DNA from: Anniella stebbinsi
Taxonomy: Eukaryota; Chordata; Lepidosauria; Squamata; Anniellidae
Direction of reading: 5' to 3'
NCBI GenBank assembly: GCA_029215795.1
Contig: JARDYH010000001.1
Coordinates: 185,201,654-185,265,653 of the forward strand
DNA: 64,000 nucleotides
The position numbers and the translations under genes are program-made. Shown here one piece after another: positions 43,766-54,898 of this stretch. The notes under the pieces were generated by a model. The model saw nothing but the letters and a program-made list of their open reading frames with translations. It had not been told where the DNA came from and searched no databases. How positions within the stretch are numbered: the first letter of the stretch is position 1; each line of letters begins with the position of its first letter.

Positions 43766-45064
43766 GGGGAGTGTGTCCCTGCTGGTACTCCTGGACCTCT
43801 CAGCGGCTTTCGATACCATCGACCATGGTATCCTTTTGGAGCGCCTGGAGGAATTGGGAATCGGGGGCACTGTGCTTCAGTGGTTCCGATCCTATCTCTC
43901 GGGCAGATTCCAGATGGTAATGCTTGGGGATAGCTGCTCTTCAAAAAAGGAGTTGCTATGTGGTGTACCACAAGGTGCCATCCTTTCCCCAATGCTGTTT
44001 AACATTTACATGAAACCGCTGGGAGAGATCATCCGGAGGCATGGGGCGGGGTGCTATCAATACGCTGATGACACGCAAATATATTTCTCTATGCCTTCGA
44101 CAACATCGTCAGCTAAGGATAGTGTGTCTCCTCTGAATGAATGCTTGGAGGCGGTAATGGGCTGGATGAGGAAAAACAAACTGAAGCTGAATCCAGACAA
44201 GACGGAGGTGCTCGCTGTCAAAGGCCCCAACCTGGGTTTGGAGGTGTGTCAACCAGTTCTGGATGGGGTTACACCCCCCCCTGAAAGACTGTGTTCGCAG
44301 CTTAGGGGTACTCCTGGATCCGTCACTCCAGATGACAGCTCAGATTGATGCGACGGCCAGGAGTGCCTACTATCAGCTTCAGCTGATATGCCAGCTGCGC
44401 CCCTTCCTAGAGTTGGAAGACCTAAAGACGGTAGTGCACGCGCTGGTAACTTCAAGGCTTGATTTCTGCAATACGCTGTACATAGGGCTACCTTTGTGCC
44501 TAGTCTGGAAACTTCAACTTGTTCAAAATATGGCAACCAAGTTGGTCACCGGTACATCTAGGGGTGACCACATTACACCAGTTTTAAAATCACTTCATTG
44601 GCTGCCAGTCAGTTTCCGGGCGAAGTATAAAGTGTTGGTTATTACTTTTAAAGCCCTACATGGTTTGGGCCCAGGCTACCTGCAGGATCGCCTTCTCCCG
44701 TACAATCCGCCCCGCACACTTACGTCCTCTGGGAAGAACTTACTCAAGCCAGCCAAGAACTAGGCTGGCGAGGGTTACCCAGAGGACCTTCTCTTCCATC
44801 GCTCCCAGACTATGGAATGGTCTGCCGGAGGAGATTAGACAAATTAGCAGTCTTCATGAATTTAAGAGAGTCATGAAGACTGCTCTCTTCCGGCAGGCCT
44901 ATCCGGATGAACTTTAAGATGTTTTAATGATGTATTTTCTCTTGTTTTTAAATTTTTTTAACTGTTTGTGATTCTTGTATTTTACATTGTGTTCCCCGCC
45001 TCGATCCGAAGGGAGAGGCGGGTTATAAATAATAATAATAATTATTATTATTATTATTGTTATT
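43766..45064 (+). mobile_element. L2-clade LINE 'A', RT to 3' tail, nested in CR1
   Basis: The reading frame is open for over 180 codons to 44348, covering [20 protein letters not shown], the LLCGVPQGAILSPMLFNIYM block, GCYQYADDTQIYFS with the catalytic YADD, and KLKLNPDKTEVLAV. It then continues after one frameshift (44263-44763) through LHWLPVSFRAKYKVLVITFK, and again to RLWNGLPEEIRQISSLHEFK. The 3' hairpin is CCCGCCTC at 44995-45002 and GAGGCGGG at 45015-45022, followed by an (AAT)n/(TTA)n tail. It is 5'-truncated at RT block 3 and is among the best preserved L2 copies here. Confidence 0.9.
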
Positions 45065-45388
45065 CAAATACTTGAAAGGTTGTCTCCCAGAAGTGGGCCA
45101 GGCTGACTTCTCAATCATCCCAGAGTGCAGAACACAGAATAATGGGATCAAGTTGCAGGTAGCCAGATTCTGGCTGGACATTAGAAAAAACTTCCTATTA
45201 GAGCGAATGACAATGGAACCAATTACCTAGGGAGGTTGTGGGCTCTCCCACACTAAAGGCATTCAAGAGGCAGCTGGACAGCCATCTGTTAGCTATACTT
45301 TAAGATGGATTCCTGCATTGAACAGGGGGTTGGACTCAATGGCCTTATAGGCCCTTCCAACTCTACTATTCTATGATTCATAATTCAC
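45065..45388 (+). mobile_element. CR1 LINE 3' end, right part (split by L2)
   Basis: Resumes the CR1 interrupted at 43765: TCAAATACTTGAAAGGTTG, then GAATAATGGGATCAAGTTGC, CAGATTCTGGCTGGACAT, GGAGGTTGTGGGCTCTCCC and GGCCTTATAGGCCCTTCC. It ends at the CR1 3' signature CTATTCTATGATTCATAATTC near 45388. Confidence 0.85.
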
Positions 45389-48300
45389 AGTCATTAGGAT
45401 TAACCAACAAGTCTCAATATAGTGAGCAAATCCTTGAGTTCTCCTCTTTCCCAGGTTAGATCACATGCAATCTGTAGTCTCTATCTTTGAGACTGTTTCT
45501 AAATGCTGATCTCATGGCCATAACATCAATCTATTTTTTAAAAAACAAACTCCACCCTCATTATACTCACACCCTCTAGCCTGCTGAAGAGGTCACCAGC
45601 ACACTTGCACACTGTTTTGTGACATTTTGGTTGGTCCTAATAAAGAACCAAAATTGAACTGTGGATTTTGGAATCGTTGTTTCTTATCGATCAACAAGTT
45701 ATCTTTGGTTTTTATGTAACAATACACTTAATGAAGAGACCTCTCCATGAGGATGATTACTCTCAGGAAGCAGAGCTTCCCCTTGAGCACAGCCAAAGGC
45801 CCTATCATATTACTATTTATGACTGGAATGTCATTCATTCATTTCCATCACACTTCAGAGCAATTCATAACACCAGTTCTGCTCTCTTTAGCCATGTTGT
45901 ATATGAGCAACGTGATATTAACCCTAATCTTGCCATTAATGTTTATATTCAGTGAACACAATGAGGGAAATTTTGCCTGCCGACCCTATCCCCAACCTCT
46001 GTCTGTTCTGTGGAACATGTGAAAGGGGCTCCACTATCTGTGTACGGCTGTATACATAAATGGGAACCCTGATAGCACAGGGTTCCTGGTCACACAAAAG
46101 AGCCTACACCCATAAAACCCCTTTCACATCTTCTGCTGAACTTATGGAAGTCTTGCAGACATAATCCTCCATGTGTTCTATAAATGACATATTCTATCCT
46201 TTGCTATGTCTGGGGTTTCCCATGGTTGTGCCCTATATCAGCAGTACTGTACAGTTGTAAGGTTGACACCTATTATTATTATTACTACTACTACTGTTGT
46301 TGTAGCAGTAGTAGTAGTAATAGTAGGATATCTGGCATCTTTTAATTCAGGTTTTTTGATGATTGAATTTCCTTAGTTTTCGAAAAGCATTGTACTTGCT
46401 TTTAGATTTGCCACTCTTAGCACTCTGTGCGTGCTATGTATGCCTACTTTGTCGATCCCTATAGTTTCCCATGAAACTTCCCAGCCAGGAGAGGTCAGAA
46501 AATTAAATCAAGGGGTAGACGGTCGGATTTCATCAAGTTCAGCTGAGAACAGTTGCTGTAGAATGTGGACCTGCCAGGTTTCTGGTAGATCCAACCAGGT
46601 GACTCTATGGCCTGTTAGACACTCCAGCCTGCAGGAGCGTCTGCCTCATGAAGCAAATGGGCACATGAAACTGCCTGCAAGTTTGTTTGTCTTTTGTAGT
46701 CTGGGGGGCCACACCTTTTCAGAAGTGGTTGGAGTCAGTCTAAATTATCTCCAGGGGTCCCTTACTCATTGCCTCTGATCCCCCAGCTCTGTAACTCTTG
46801 ATGTTACTAGGCATGTTGAAAACAAGATTTTAAAACATAAGCAGGAAAACAGTGCATGCCCCTTTAACATGTTAAGTCAATGAAAACATACCACACAAGA
46901 AGTCTTAAGATATGAATGTTTTATAAAGAAAAGTAAATTCAAAAGAACATCAGATACAGAAGTGAAATGTCAATACATGCAATGATTAGAAAGAAAATAC
47001 ATATGTACACGTTATAAAATACACTACACTTTAACTGTTGCTAAGGACTTTTAGAAAAATAGTGTGACTAGGCCCCAGTAATTGTAGGCCCAGAAGCACC
47101 CTGAAAGGTTTCAAAGTTGTGCTTAAAACGTACACCTGCCGAAACTAGTTAAATGAAGTGTTTGAAGCTTCCAACTTTATAGCAGCATTGTCCAAACTTT
47201 TGGAAAAAAGGGAGCCGTGAGTGTGTATGGGGGGTGGGGATTAAAAGGAATGTATTGCTACCTATTCCAAGGAAAGATCTGAAGACCAGGCTTTCATGGA
47301 TCCAGAGGAAGATTGAAAGAGATCTCTCCTAGCATCCAGCAAGCTCCAGGTAGAGAGCACAGAAAATATTTTAAAATGGAAAGTGCTGTGAAACCCAAGT
47401 CAAGTGAGCAAATCAAATAGGGATGAAAACTACACCAGCTGCTCAGGAGCCAGCAGGTGACTGGCTCACAGAAACTGGGCTTAGGGAAACATAGCCCCAA
47501 ATAGTCTCAAAGCCAAGGGAAAACAGGTTCCAAAAGAGAAAAGAGGACTCTTCTTCTTCTCTGGAAAGGGAGGCAAGAACCAGGCTGAATCTGCTTCTCA
47601 GACTTCAGGCACTAAAACTCTCTGCCCTCAAGGAAAGACAGGCCTGCATATGAAACAAAGTTTCGTTGCTGCTGCTTTTACTCTAAACCACAGTTATCAG
47701 CTCCCCCTCCCTCCTCAACATCCCGAGAGCTGCCTTGTGAACTTCCATAGGCTTTTATTAGCAAATAAAAATGATTTTAAAAATAAGTAAATTGGATTTT
47801 AAAAAAAGAAATTCCATTCCACCAAGTAGAGTAGAATGGGAATAAGAACACAACAATGGTTAACATGTGGTGGCCATTCTGACTTAACTGGGTATGGGCC
47901 CATTTCAGTAGCCAACCCATTTTCCCCTGTTCACTGCCTTTTCTCCCTCAATCTTTAACCTAAAATCTTCCTGAAATATTCAGGTTATATAGAATAGGCA
48001 TTTCTTCCTGGCCTGTGCTATTTTCAGGAAGATTAGTGAAACCCTTTCCATTTTAGTAAGGATATAACACCCCCCCCCCCGATTTTCATTTAAACTTATG
48101 GAATTCTTGCTTTACTGACTGCGTCACAACTGTGCCTCCAATAATTAGGTTCGGAAGGTTTTATTTGAATTTTAAAGAACTTTCTTAAAGCTGACAGTGC
48201 TGTAACGAACTTGGCAGAGCCTGGCTGCTCTTAAGTGCTTTGAAAATGGGATTAGATTGTCCCTGGAACAACAGTAAATCACCATTTAGGCATTCCCAAT

Positions 48301-48600
48301 ATGTCTTTATTCAACATTCAAGGAGGGGAACTCTGGTAGCCCCAGCCCTTCCATTGTTGCTCTCATATCTTTCTCAACACATAGAGGGCAATTTTGTGAA
48401 AAGAACCTCCTCTTTCTGGGGGTGGGGATGTTTACATAATCCAGAATGATGATTATCTGGAAATTGTATCTCTAATAGCATGTGTGAGAGAGAAGAGGGT
48501 GAGGGGAAGTGTTGGCCTCTTTCTATATCTTCTTCCTGTTGAGAGGTGAAACTTCAAATCGTACTCATGCGGGGAAACCATCAGCTTCTATAAAGACATT
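45389..48600. other. Long stretch without a recognised gene
   Basis: Three kilobases with no domain-bearing frame. It may be intron of the plus-strand gene that starts at 42.1 kb. A triplet-repeat hairpin lies at 46281-46321 and a C-run at about 48069-48080. Confidence 0.4.
46281..46321. repeat. Perfect hairpin in triplet repeats
   Basis: ATTACTACTACTACT (46281-46295) and AGTAGTAGTAGTAAT (46307-46321) are perfect complements around an 11-base loop. (ATT)n lies immediately upstream. Confidence 0.9.
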
Positions 48601-48604
48601 GGGC

Positions 48605-48725
48605 CAGTTCAGACAACACAATGGTCAACGGTGGGTTAATAGTCAACTCAGTCATTCACTATCTAGGGGGTACTCCCCACACAACATGGGAATAGTTAAC
48701 TGTCATGTAGATTAGGATCAGCATC
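48605..48725. repeat. Fragment of the AATAGTCAAC non-autonomous family
   Basis: Contains CAGTTCAGACAACACAATGG, TTAATAGTCAACTCAG and later TAGTTAACTG / TTAGTCAATG, related to the elements at 27900 and 49800. It is truncated or diverged. Confidence 0.45.
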
Positions 48726-49189
48726 AAATTGATTATTAGTCAATGCTGTGCTGACTCGCTCTTCTCCTTCCCCCACTTAGTCCTCCCTCTAGTATTCCAT
48801 CAGCCACTGCTATCCAAAATCAATTCCATCAGTCATTGCCCTTCCATGATTGGTCCCTTCTCCCTCTGCTGTCACCCTCCATTTGCCTTGTTGAACCACT
48901 GGGAATGGTTTAGTCACTTTTGGGAGGCAGCCACATTCTCTCCCTCTTAGGGCGTGGCATTCACTCCTTTCACTCCACCCACCTAGCAAGCTTGGGCATG
49001 CCCCCCCCCTTGAAACTGAGATCTAAGTCCCACTCCCTTTTTTGAGTGATGGTAGAAGGAGGAGGTGAGGTGTGTGTTTGGGGGACGTGGAGGGCTTGCA
49101 TGCAATGTGGGCACCAAAGCAACAGGTTTTGCAGCTGTGTTGAGGAAAAGGGACGGCAAGAGCATTCACAGCTGCGTTGTGCAGGACTG

Positions 49190-49775
49190 TGCCCAAATTT
49201 GGCAGGCAAGAGGCGGTGGCAGCACATAAACCCTGCGCTCCCACAGGCGGGGATGGGGAGATTGCATATGCCCTAAAAAGGGGGTGCTGCTTATATCTAA
49301 ACAAGGGAATGCTGGGCCATGCTGGAACTTTATGCATAGCACAATGCAGTCAGGGCTCACCCGTACCATGCTAGAAACCTAATGGGAGTAAATGGAAAAA
49401 TGATAACATGAAGGGAGCATCTGGGGTTATGAGACACTTTTAGATTTTGCATGGCATGAGTGCATGCTGGTAGATGCACAGACATGACCAAGGGAGATCA
49501 GTTCCATAATTTCCTATTTTGGGGCAGCTTTGTAAGCAGATGTATGTTTTGCATATGGGTGACCAACTGAACTCCTCCCAATATGAGGCATGACAACAGC
49601 AGTGGTCAATCCAGTACTTGAGGAGCCACAGGACAGCAAGGGGGTTTGACAGTTGAGGAGCGCTTTGTAGGTAGACTTAGAGCATGCTTGGGTTAAGTAT
49701 GCAATCTGTTACTAGGCAGATCTGGGAATCGAGTTCTGCTGGCTGGCCTAGAGTGGCAATGCTACTTTGACCGCT
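49190..49775. repeat. Diverged interspersed repeat, second copy
   Basis: Partner of the repeat at 25890-26248 plus 27112-27225. The shared right-hand end (CAATCTGTTACTAGGCAGAT, GAGTTCTGCTGGCTGG) is the best conserved. No protein is encoded in the shared part. Confidence 0.5.
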
Positions 49776-49794
49776 CTTGCTTCACGACTCAATG

Positions 49795-50040
49795 GCCACT
49801 GAAATATCCAGCGGTGTCCAACAACATAGTCAACCGTGCCTGCAATATGAAATGATAATCAACAGTGAGTTAAATAGACAGCTTTGCACAGTTTTGATTA
49901 TATGCATTGGTTATTTCGGCCGAATAACCAACTGTTGGTTAAAGAATTCCCACCACACAACACAACAACCATTAGTGAATTAAATAACCAATAGTTGACT
50001 ATTTAAACCTCTGTTGGTTATCGTGTCATCTGAACCCAGG
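49795..50040. mobile_element. Non-autonomous DNA element of the GATAACCAAC / AATAGTCAAC family
   Basis: Has the near-palindromic centre GGTTATTTCGGCCGAATAACC at 49909-49929, with inverted words AACATAGTCAACCG and AATAGTTGACTATTTAAACC on either side, and ends with GTTGGTTATCGTGTCATCTG. Similar ends occur at about 27890 and 48605. This is probably a hAT-like MITE; target duplication not resolved. Confidence 0.55.
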
Positions 50041-50844
50041 CATTGTGGTATTTTATGTTATTTCAGATCCTTTTCCTGATCATTCCTAGCATTTATCTTT
50101 TAATTAGTGATGCAGCCCCTTAATGTTTTTGTCTTGAAAGTGTGCTTTTTGGTGATGCATCATATTCCCCCATCCTATCTCTCCTTTAAAAAACACTCTA
50201 CATCTCTTAGCAGCCTGATCTTTTGTTGCTTCCATGACAGAGTTTCTTCTTTACAACATTATTCCAACCAATATGGGATGATATAGCGAATACAATGATT
50301 CCATAACACCATGTAGCATATCAAGTGTAAAATGTAGGTGTATTGCAAAAAAATAGTCTTACACCCAGGTAAACTCCTGCTCAGTTTCTAAAAGAAGAAT
50401 CAGAGCAAGAAGGCCAGATCACATGAAGTAGGCCTCTTGTGTCAGTCTCCCATCCCAGTCTCTCCAGGATCCAGAAAGGTGGTGGTAGTTCTAGACTTTT
50501 AGCTAGGAAAAGTGTACCTGGCTTTCCCGTTGTTCCTCTACATTATGTCAAAAGTATCTTCTGCCTGGGAGGGTGGGGGTTAAGTACAACACCCATCATC
50601 CTTGGTCATTTGCATTTTCTGGTGAATGATGTGAGTTGTAATTAACTCCCATCATCGCAGGTAGAATCTGGGATTATCATCAAGATGTTGGCTATCTCTG
50701 CATTTGCTTTTGAAAGCAGTATGAGGGAAGGATGGATCTTTCTAGCTAAAGAGCTGCTGCTGCTGCCACCAGTCTGTCCTCTTGGGGGAGTATGGGCTGT
50801 GGAGGGATTTGGCCCCTGAAAACAGCTTTAGTGGATTCCAGTAG
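50041..50844. other. No gene recognised
   Basis: Unremarkable non-coding DNA. A word pair ACACCCATCATCC / AACTCCCATCATCG near 50588 and 50645 resembles a common reptile interspersed repeat. Confidence 0.35.
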
Positions 50845-50847
50845 ATA

Positions 50848-51000
50848 TTTTTATTAATTAATTAATTAATTAATTACATTTCTACACAACCTAATAGCTG
50901 AAGTTCTCTGGGCTGTTCACAAAATGAATGATATTGTCATAGACCAATAAAATACAAATGATCTGTCAGACTTAAGGTAACATAAAACACAGCAGAAGGA
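50848..51000 (-). mobile_element. L2-clade LINE 'B', 3' end only
   Basis: A (TTAA)n tail at about 50850-50876 is followed by TACATTTCTACACAACCTAA and AGCTGAAGTTCTCTGGGCTG, a degraded terminal hairpin matching 18840-18880. The rest of the element is missing or unrecognisable. Confidence 0.6.
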
Positions 51001-51689
51001 TAGTATAGCATAATATTCTAAACTAACACACATGCATCAGACTACATGACTTAAAATAATTTGAACACTTATTTCAATTACCAAACATTAAAAAGGAGCT
51101 ACCCTTCTGGTAGTGTACTCATTTTCTCCTTTTGTACCTAATTGCAACAAGACACACATTGATCTATTAGGTAGATGCTCTAAAAGTGGAAGAATCAAAT
51201 CCTTCCTAACATCATTCTAATATTTACAATACAACGTAACTTGATAAGGGTTACTGACAGCCCTTAGCACAAAGGCATATTCTGTTTTGCAATGGAATCT
51301 AATTAAATTGGTCATCCATTAATGTTCCTGGCAAAGAATTGCAGTGGGCCAACGTGAAAGCGCTTAGAAATTTAGACAGGGTGAGAAAAATCAAATAACC
51401 GTTTGACTGAGAAAAGATCCAATTGTCCAGTCCCAAGTATGTTGGGGAGTAGGTTTTCACAGTAAAGGCCTTAATTTCCTAGAAATGCATATCCTTCAGT
51501 CTTTGCCTAATACAAGGTTTGATTTTCTCATATCCAAAAGCAGAAACAGCATCCCAGAAAATCCCCAAAGATGTAGTTTAGAAAGAACAGCTTTTTCCCC
51601 AAGTACTCATAAAAGAATCTAAAGACACCAAACTGATCAACTGAGCAGATTTGGTGAATACATAACTAATAATTAAACTCCTGGAGCTG
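51001..51689. other. No gene recognised, possibly old LINE sequence
   Basis: AT-rich sequence without a usable frame. I could not assign it to a family. Confidence 0.3.
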
Positions 51690-51840
51690 CTCAATGGTGG
51701 AACAGGCTGCCCTGGGAAGTGGTGGTTGCTCCTTCATTGGAGGCATTTAAGCAACAGCTGGACAGCCATCTGTTCTGGACACTGTAGTTTCATCCTATAT
51801 TGCATCTCATGATGATCTACAAGGTCCTTTCATAAAAATT
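51690..51840 (+). mobile_element. CR1 LINE, short 3' fragment
   Basis: The words GAACAGGCTGCCCTGGGAAG, GGAGGCATTTAAGCAACAG, CTGGACAGCCATCTGTTC and ATGATCTACAAGGTCC are the CR1 terminal region. Confidence 0.65.
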
Positions 51841-51889
51841 GTTTATCATGGATTCAAAAAGAGGTGACTAAAAGGTCTCAGGATTTTCT

Positions 51890-52141
51890 TTGAATGTACT
51901 TCTGCATGTGTTTGTATATGGTGACAAGACACATAGAGTGAACTTGAGAGCCTATGCAAATTGCGGTTACACGACCGGCACACATGGGAGTGGGAAAAGA
52001 ACCCACGAGTGGTTCTTTTGCTCCCGCAATTGTTCGAATATGGCCACTACGTTTTTGAGAATATTTGCTAGAGATAAATTAAGGAATCCCATGTATCACA
52101 CAAATAAATTGAGGTATAATATTCATCCTAAGTCTATTTAG
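51890..52141 (+). other. Orphan 83-codon open frame, identity unknown
   Basis: The frame encodes a basic peptide with two close cysteines (FFCSRNCSNMATTF) and the tail RNPMYHTNKLRYNIHPKSI, and retains several CpG dinucleotides. It sits between two CR1 fragments and belongs to neither. No start context, splice site or neighbour supports it as a gene. It could be an exon, a piece of a mobile element, or chance. Confidence 0.2.
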
Positions 52142-52159
52142 CTTGCCCTGCCAACTCAA

Positions 52160-53324
52160 CTTGGAAGACAGGTGAAGTGCCAGATGACTGGAGGAGGGCT
52201 AATGTTATCCCTATCTTCAAAAAGGGCAAAAAGGAGGAACCTGGCACCTACAGACCAGTTAGTCTGACATCAATCCCTGGGAAAATGTTGGAGCAGATTT
52301 TAAAGAAGTCAGTCTGTAAGCACCTTGAAAACAATGTAGTGATTACTAGAAGCCAGCATGGATTTGTCAAGAAAAAGTCCTGTCAGACTAATCTGACCTC
52401 ATGTTTTGATTGGATAACCTCTCTTGTGGACTGTGGGCATGCTGTGGAAATGGTATATCTCGATTTCAGCAAAGCTTTTGACAAAGTGCCTCATGACATT
52501 CTGATTAACAAACTAGCTAAAAGTGGGTAGATGGAACAAGTATTAGATGGATCCACAGTTGGCTACAGAATCAGGCGAAAGAAGTTTTATAAATGGAGGT
52601 AATGAGAGGGGTACCGCAGGGCTCAGTCCTGGGCCCAGTGCTCTTCAACATTTTGGACAAGGAGGTGCAGATAACACAAAATTGGGTGGGATCACCAATA
52701 CCCTGGAAGACAGAAACAAACTTCAAAGTGATATTGATAGGCTGGAGCACTGGGCTGAAAACAGCAGAATGAAATTTAATAGGGATAAATGCCAAGTTCT
52801 ACACCAGGAAAAAGAAACCAAATGAACAGTTACAAGATAGGGGATACTTGGCTCAGCAATAGCACAAGCAAGAAGGATCATGGGATTGTTGTAGATCACA
52901 AGCTGAATATGAGCCAACAGTATGATGTGGCAGCATAAAAAGCAAATGTTATTTTGGGGTGCATTAATAGAACTATAGCTTCCAAATTGCATGAGGTACT
53001 GGTTCCCCTCTACTTGGCACTGGTTAGGGCTCATCTTGAATATTGCATCCAGTTCTGGGCACCACACTTCAAGAAGGATGCACACAAGCTGGAGAGTGTT
53101 AAGAGGGGGGAAACGAGGATGATTAGGGGTCTGGAAACAAAGCCCTATGAGGAGAGACTGTAAGAACTAGGCATGTTTAGCCTGGAGAAGAGAAGATTGA
53201 GGGGAGACATGGTAGCATTCTTCAAATACTTGAAAGGTTATCTGTCACACAGAGGAGGTCCAGGCTGTCTTCTCATTCATCCCAGAGTACAGAACACAGA
53301 ATAATGGACTCAAGTTACAGGAAG
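52160..53324 (+). mobile_element. CR1 LINE, RT and C-terminal region, left part
   Basis: The translation opens with the RT entry PDDWRRANVIPIFKKGKKEE (52177-52236) and runs 117 codons through TYRPVSLTSIPGKMLEQILK and MVYLDFSKAFDKVPHDILIN before a stop. Later frames give LEHWAENSRMKFNRDKCQVL and [20 protein letters not shown]. The YADD block region (about 52540-52670) is shortened and frameshifted. At 53324 the element is interrupted by a 2.3-kb insertion and resumes at 55636 after a 64-bp duplication. Confidence 0.85.
53261..53324 (+). repeat. 64-bp direct repeat, left copy
   Basis: CR1 sequence beginning CAGGCTGTCTTCTCA and ending AAGTTACAGGAAG is repeated at 55636-55699 with a single mismatch (T to A at the sixteenth base). 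The right copy continues into normal CR1 sequence and the left copy is preceded by normal CR1 sequence, so the pair looks like a long target duplication. Confidence 0.85.
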
Positions 53325-53550
53325 AAAGGAGACAAAGTCTGGTGCTAGTAAGCGTGTATCTTTAATATGCTGTATTAAAAGCCTGATGTTTCAGATATGA
53401 TCCTTCTTCAAGAGCTATAAACAATGAATAAAATATATACAATGGTAAATAAAAATGCGGACAACACCCATCAGAAATTATACATTCCTTTCTTTTAAAA
53501 ATATTTTTATATATAGAATAATGATGAATATTTTTCTTTTTTTTATTATA

Positions 53551-54898
53551 TACCAAGTGGCCCAAAAGTAGGTATACAGTATAGTTTATTTGTTTTTTAT
53601 TACATTGTTTATTACATTTACAATTGTTCAACACTGTTTAATCTCGTAAGTGCTCGAAATGTATTCCATCAACTTTGCAACATTCCTTGAACCTGTTCAG
53701 AACACTGTGACACACAGTACGACACAAATTCCGGTCTGCATCAATGTCCATAAATGCTTCCGAGATGAACTCTTTTAATTCTTTCACTATCTGGGGATTC
53801 CTCTCAAAAACCTTATTCTTTACTACGCCCCCCAAAAAGAGTTCCATTGGTGTTAAGTCGGCCATTCAATGCTGCCACATTGTCCGATCCAATGCTGTGG
53901 GAAAGTGTTGTCAAGATAGTCCCTTACTGCGGAAACATAATGAGGAGGTGCCCCATCTTGTTGGAAGAGCAGTTCGGCGAAGTTAGCCCTGGTTCTGAGT
54001 TGTGGCACTACCACGTCGCGTAACATGTTTAGGTAATTGTTACTATCCACAGTTGTATGGAAGAAAACCAGTCCTACAACACTTTCGCTTGACAGTGCAC
54101 CCCACACTGTGACGCCTGGCTGGTTCAGTTGAGATGTGATAGTCAAATGAGGATTTTCATCTGCCCAATACACACAGTTATGCCTGTTCACGTGGCCTGA
54201 CAACTTGAAAGAAGCCTCATCTGACCAGATGATCTTATCAAGAAGGTCTGGTTCGTTAGAGATTTGGTTACGCATCATCTCACAGAATTGCAACCGACGG
54301 TCTGGGTCGTCCTCTAGAAGACCATGTAACAGTCTTGGACGGTACGGCTCTAATTTCAATTTACGCATTAAGCGTTGCAAGGACGTTCTAGGTATGGATA
54401 GCTGCTTAGACGCATGTTGTGTGGACTTTTTCGGACTGTTCACAAATGTCAGAGCAACTCTCATTTCATTTTCCTCTGTCATAGATGTCCGAGGACGTCC
54501 AGATTTTGTTGCATGAGCCACTGCACCTGTTGCTTCCAATTTATCTCTAAGACGATAAATTGTCAGACATTTTGGTGGAGGAGTTTCAGATGCTTCTTGC
54601 CACGTTGTGCGCACTGTTCGGGATTTTCATTCTTCCAGTACTGCTTTAGAACCCACTTCCTTTGTTCTTGACTCAAGTTCACTGCCATCATTCACAATAT
54701 CAGGAAAAAAAAAACTAAAAAACTAAACAACTGTACCTACTTTTGGGCCTCACTCCCCTCACTCTCCACACCTGTCACCACCTGTCACTCTTCCCAACTG
54801 TCATTCTGACTCCGCCCACATATCTTCTACTCACACATTCTCTCCCCTTCCCATCAACATTCTAAACAACTGTATACCTACTTTTGGGCCACCCAGTA
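53551..54898 (-). mobile_element. Tc1/mariner-type DNA transposon, copy 2 (both ends present)
   Basis: Reverse-oriented copy of the element at 1-1109. The left end (3' side) is TACCAAGTGGCCCAAAAGTAGG from 53551, and the right end is the complement of TACTGGGTGGCCCAAAAGTAGG, ending 54898. The inner 19 bases of the inverted repeats agree. TA repeats lie on both sides (53549-53552 and 54897-54900), consistent with TA target use. A second copy of the end sequence lies inside the 5' end, at about 54722-54750. Internal length is 1,348 bp. Confidence 0.85.
53638..54691 (-). pseudogene. Mariner-like transposase, two frame breaks
   Basis: Start is the ATG at 54691 (54688 also in frame), N terminus MAVNLSQEQRKW; stop complement at 53638-53640. 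A frame change near codon 30 separates the N terminus from the main frame (54614-53853), which includes IIWSDEASFKLSG and FQQDGAPPHY with the first and second catalytic Asp. Relative to copy 1, a short deletion removes the LPRS and P residues before the third Asp and breaks the frame. The C-terminal segment DLTPMELFLGG to HFEHLRD follows in another frame. Spacing suggests about 36 residues between the second and third Asp. This is the more complete of the two copies, but it is still not functional as read. Confidence 0.9.

Noticed and set aside
45668..46022. Two overlapping plus-strand frames of 91-95 codons
   Set aside because: Neither has a recognised domain or splice sites that would connect to the exons at 42.8-43.1 kb. 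Kept only as unexplained intronic sequence.
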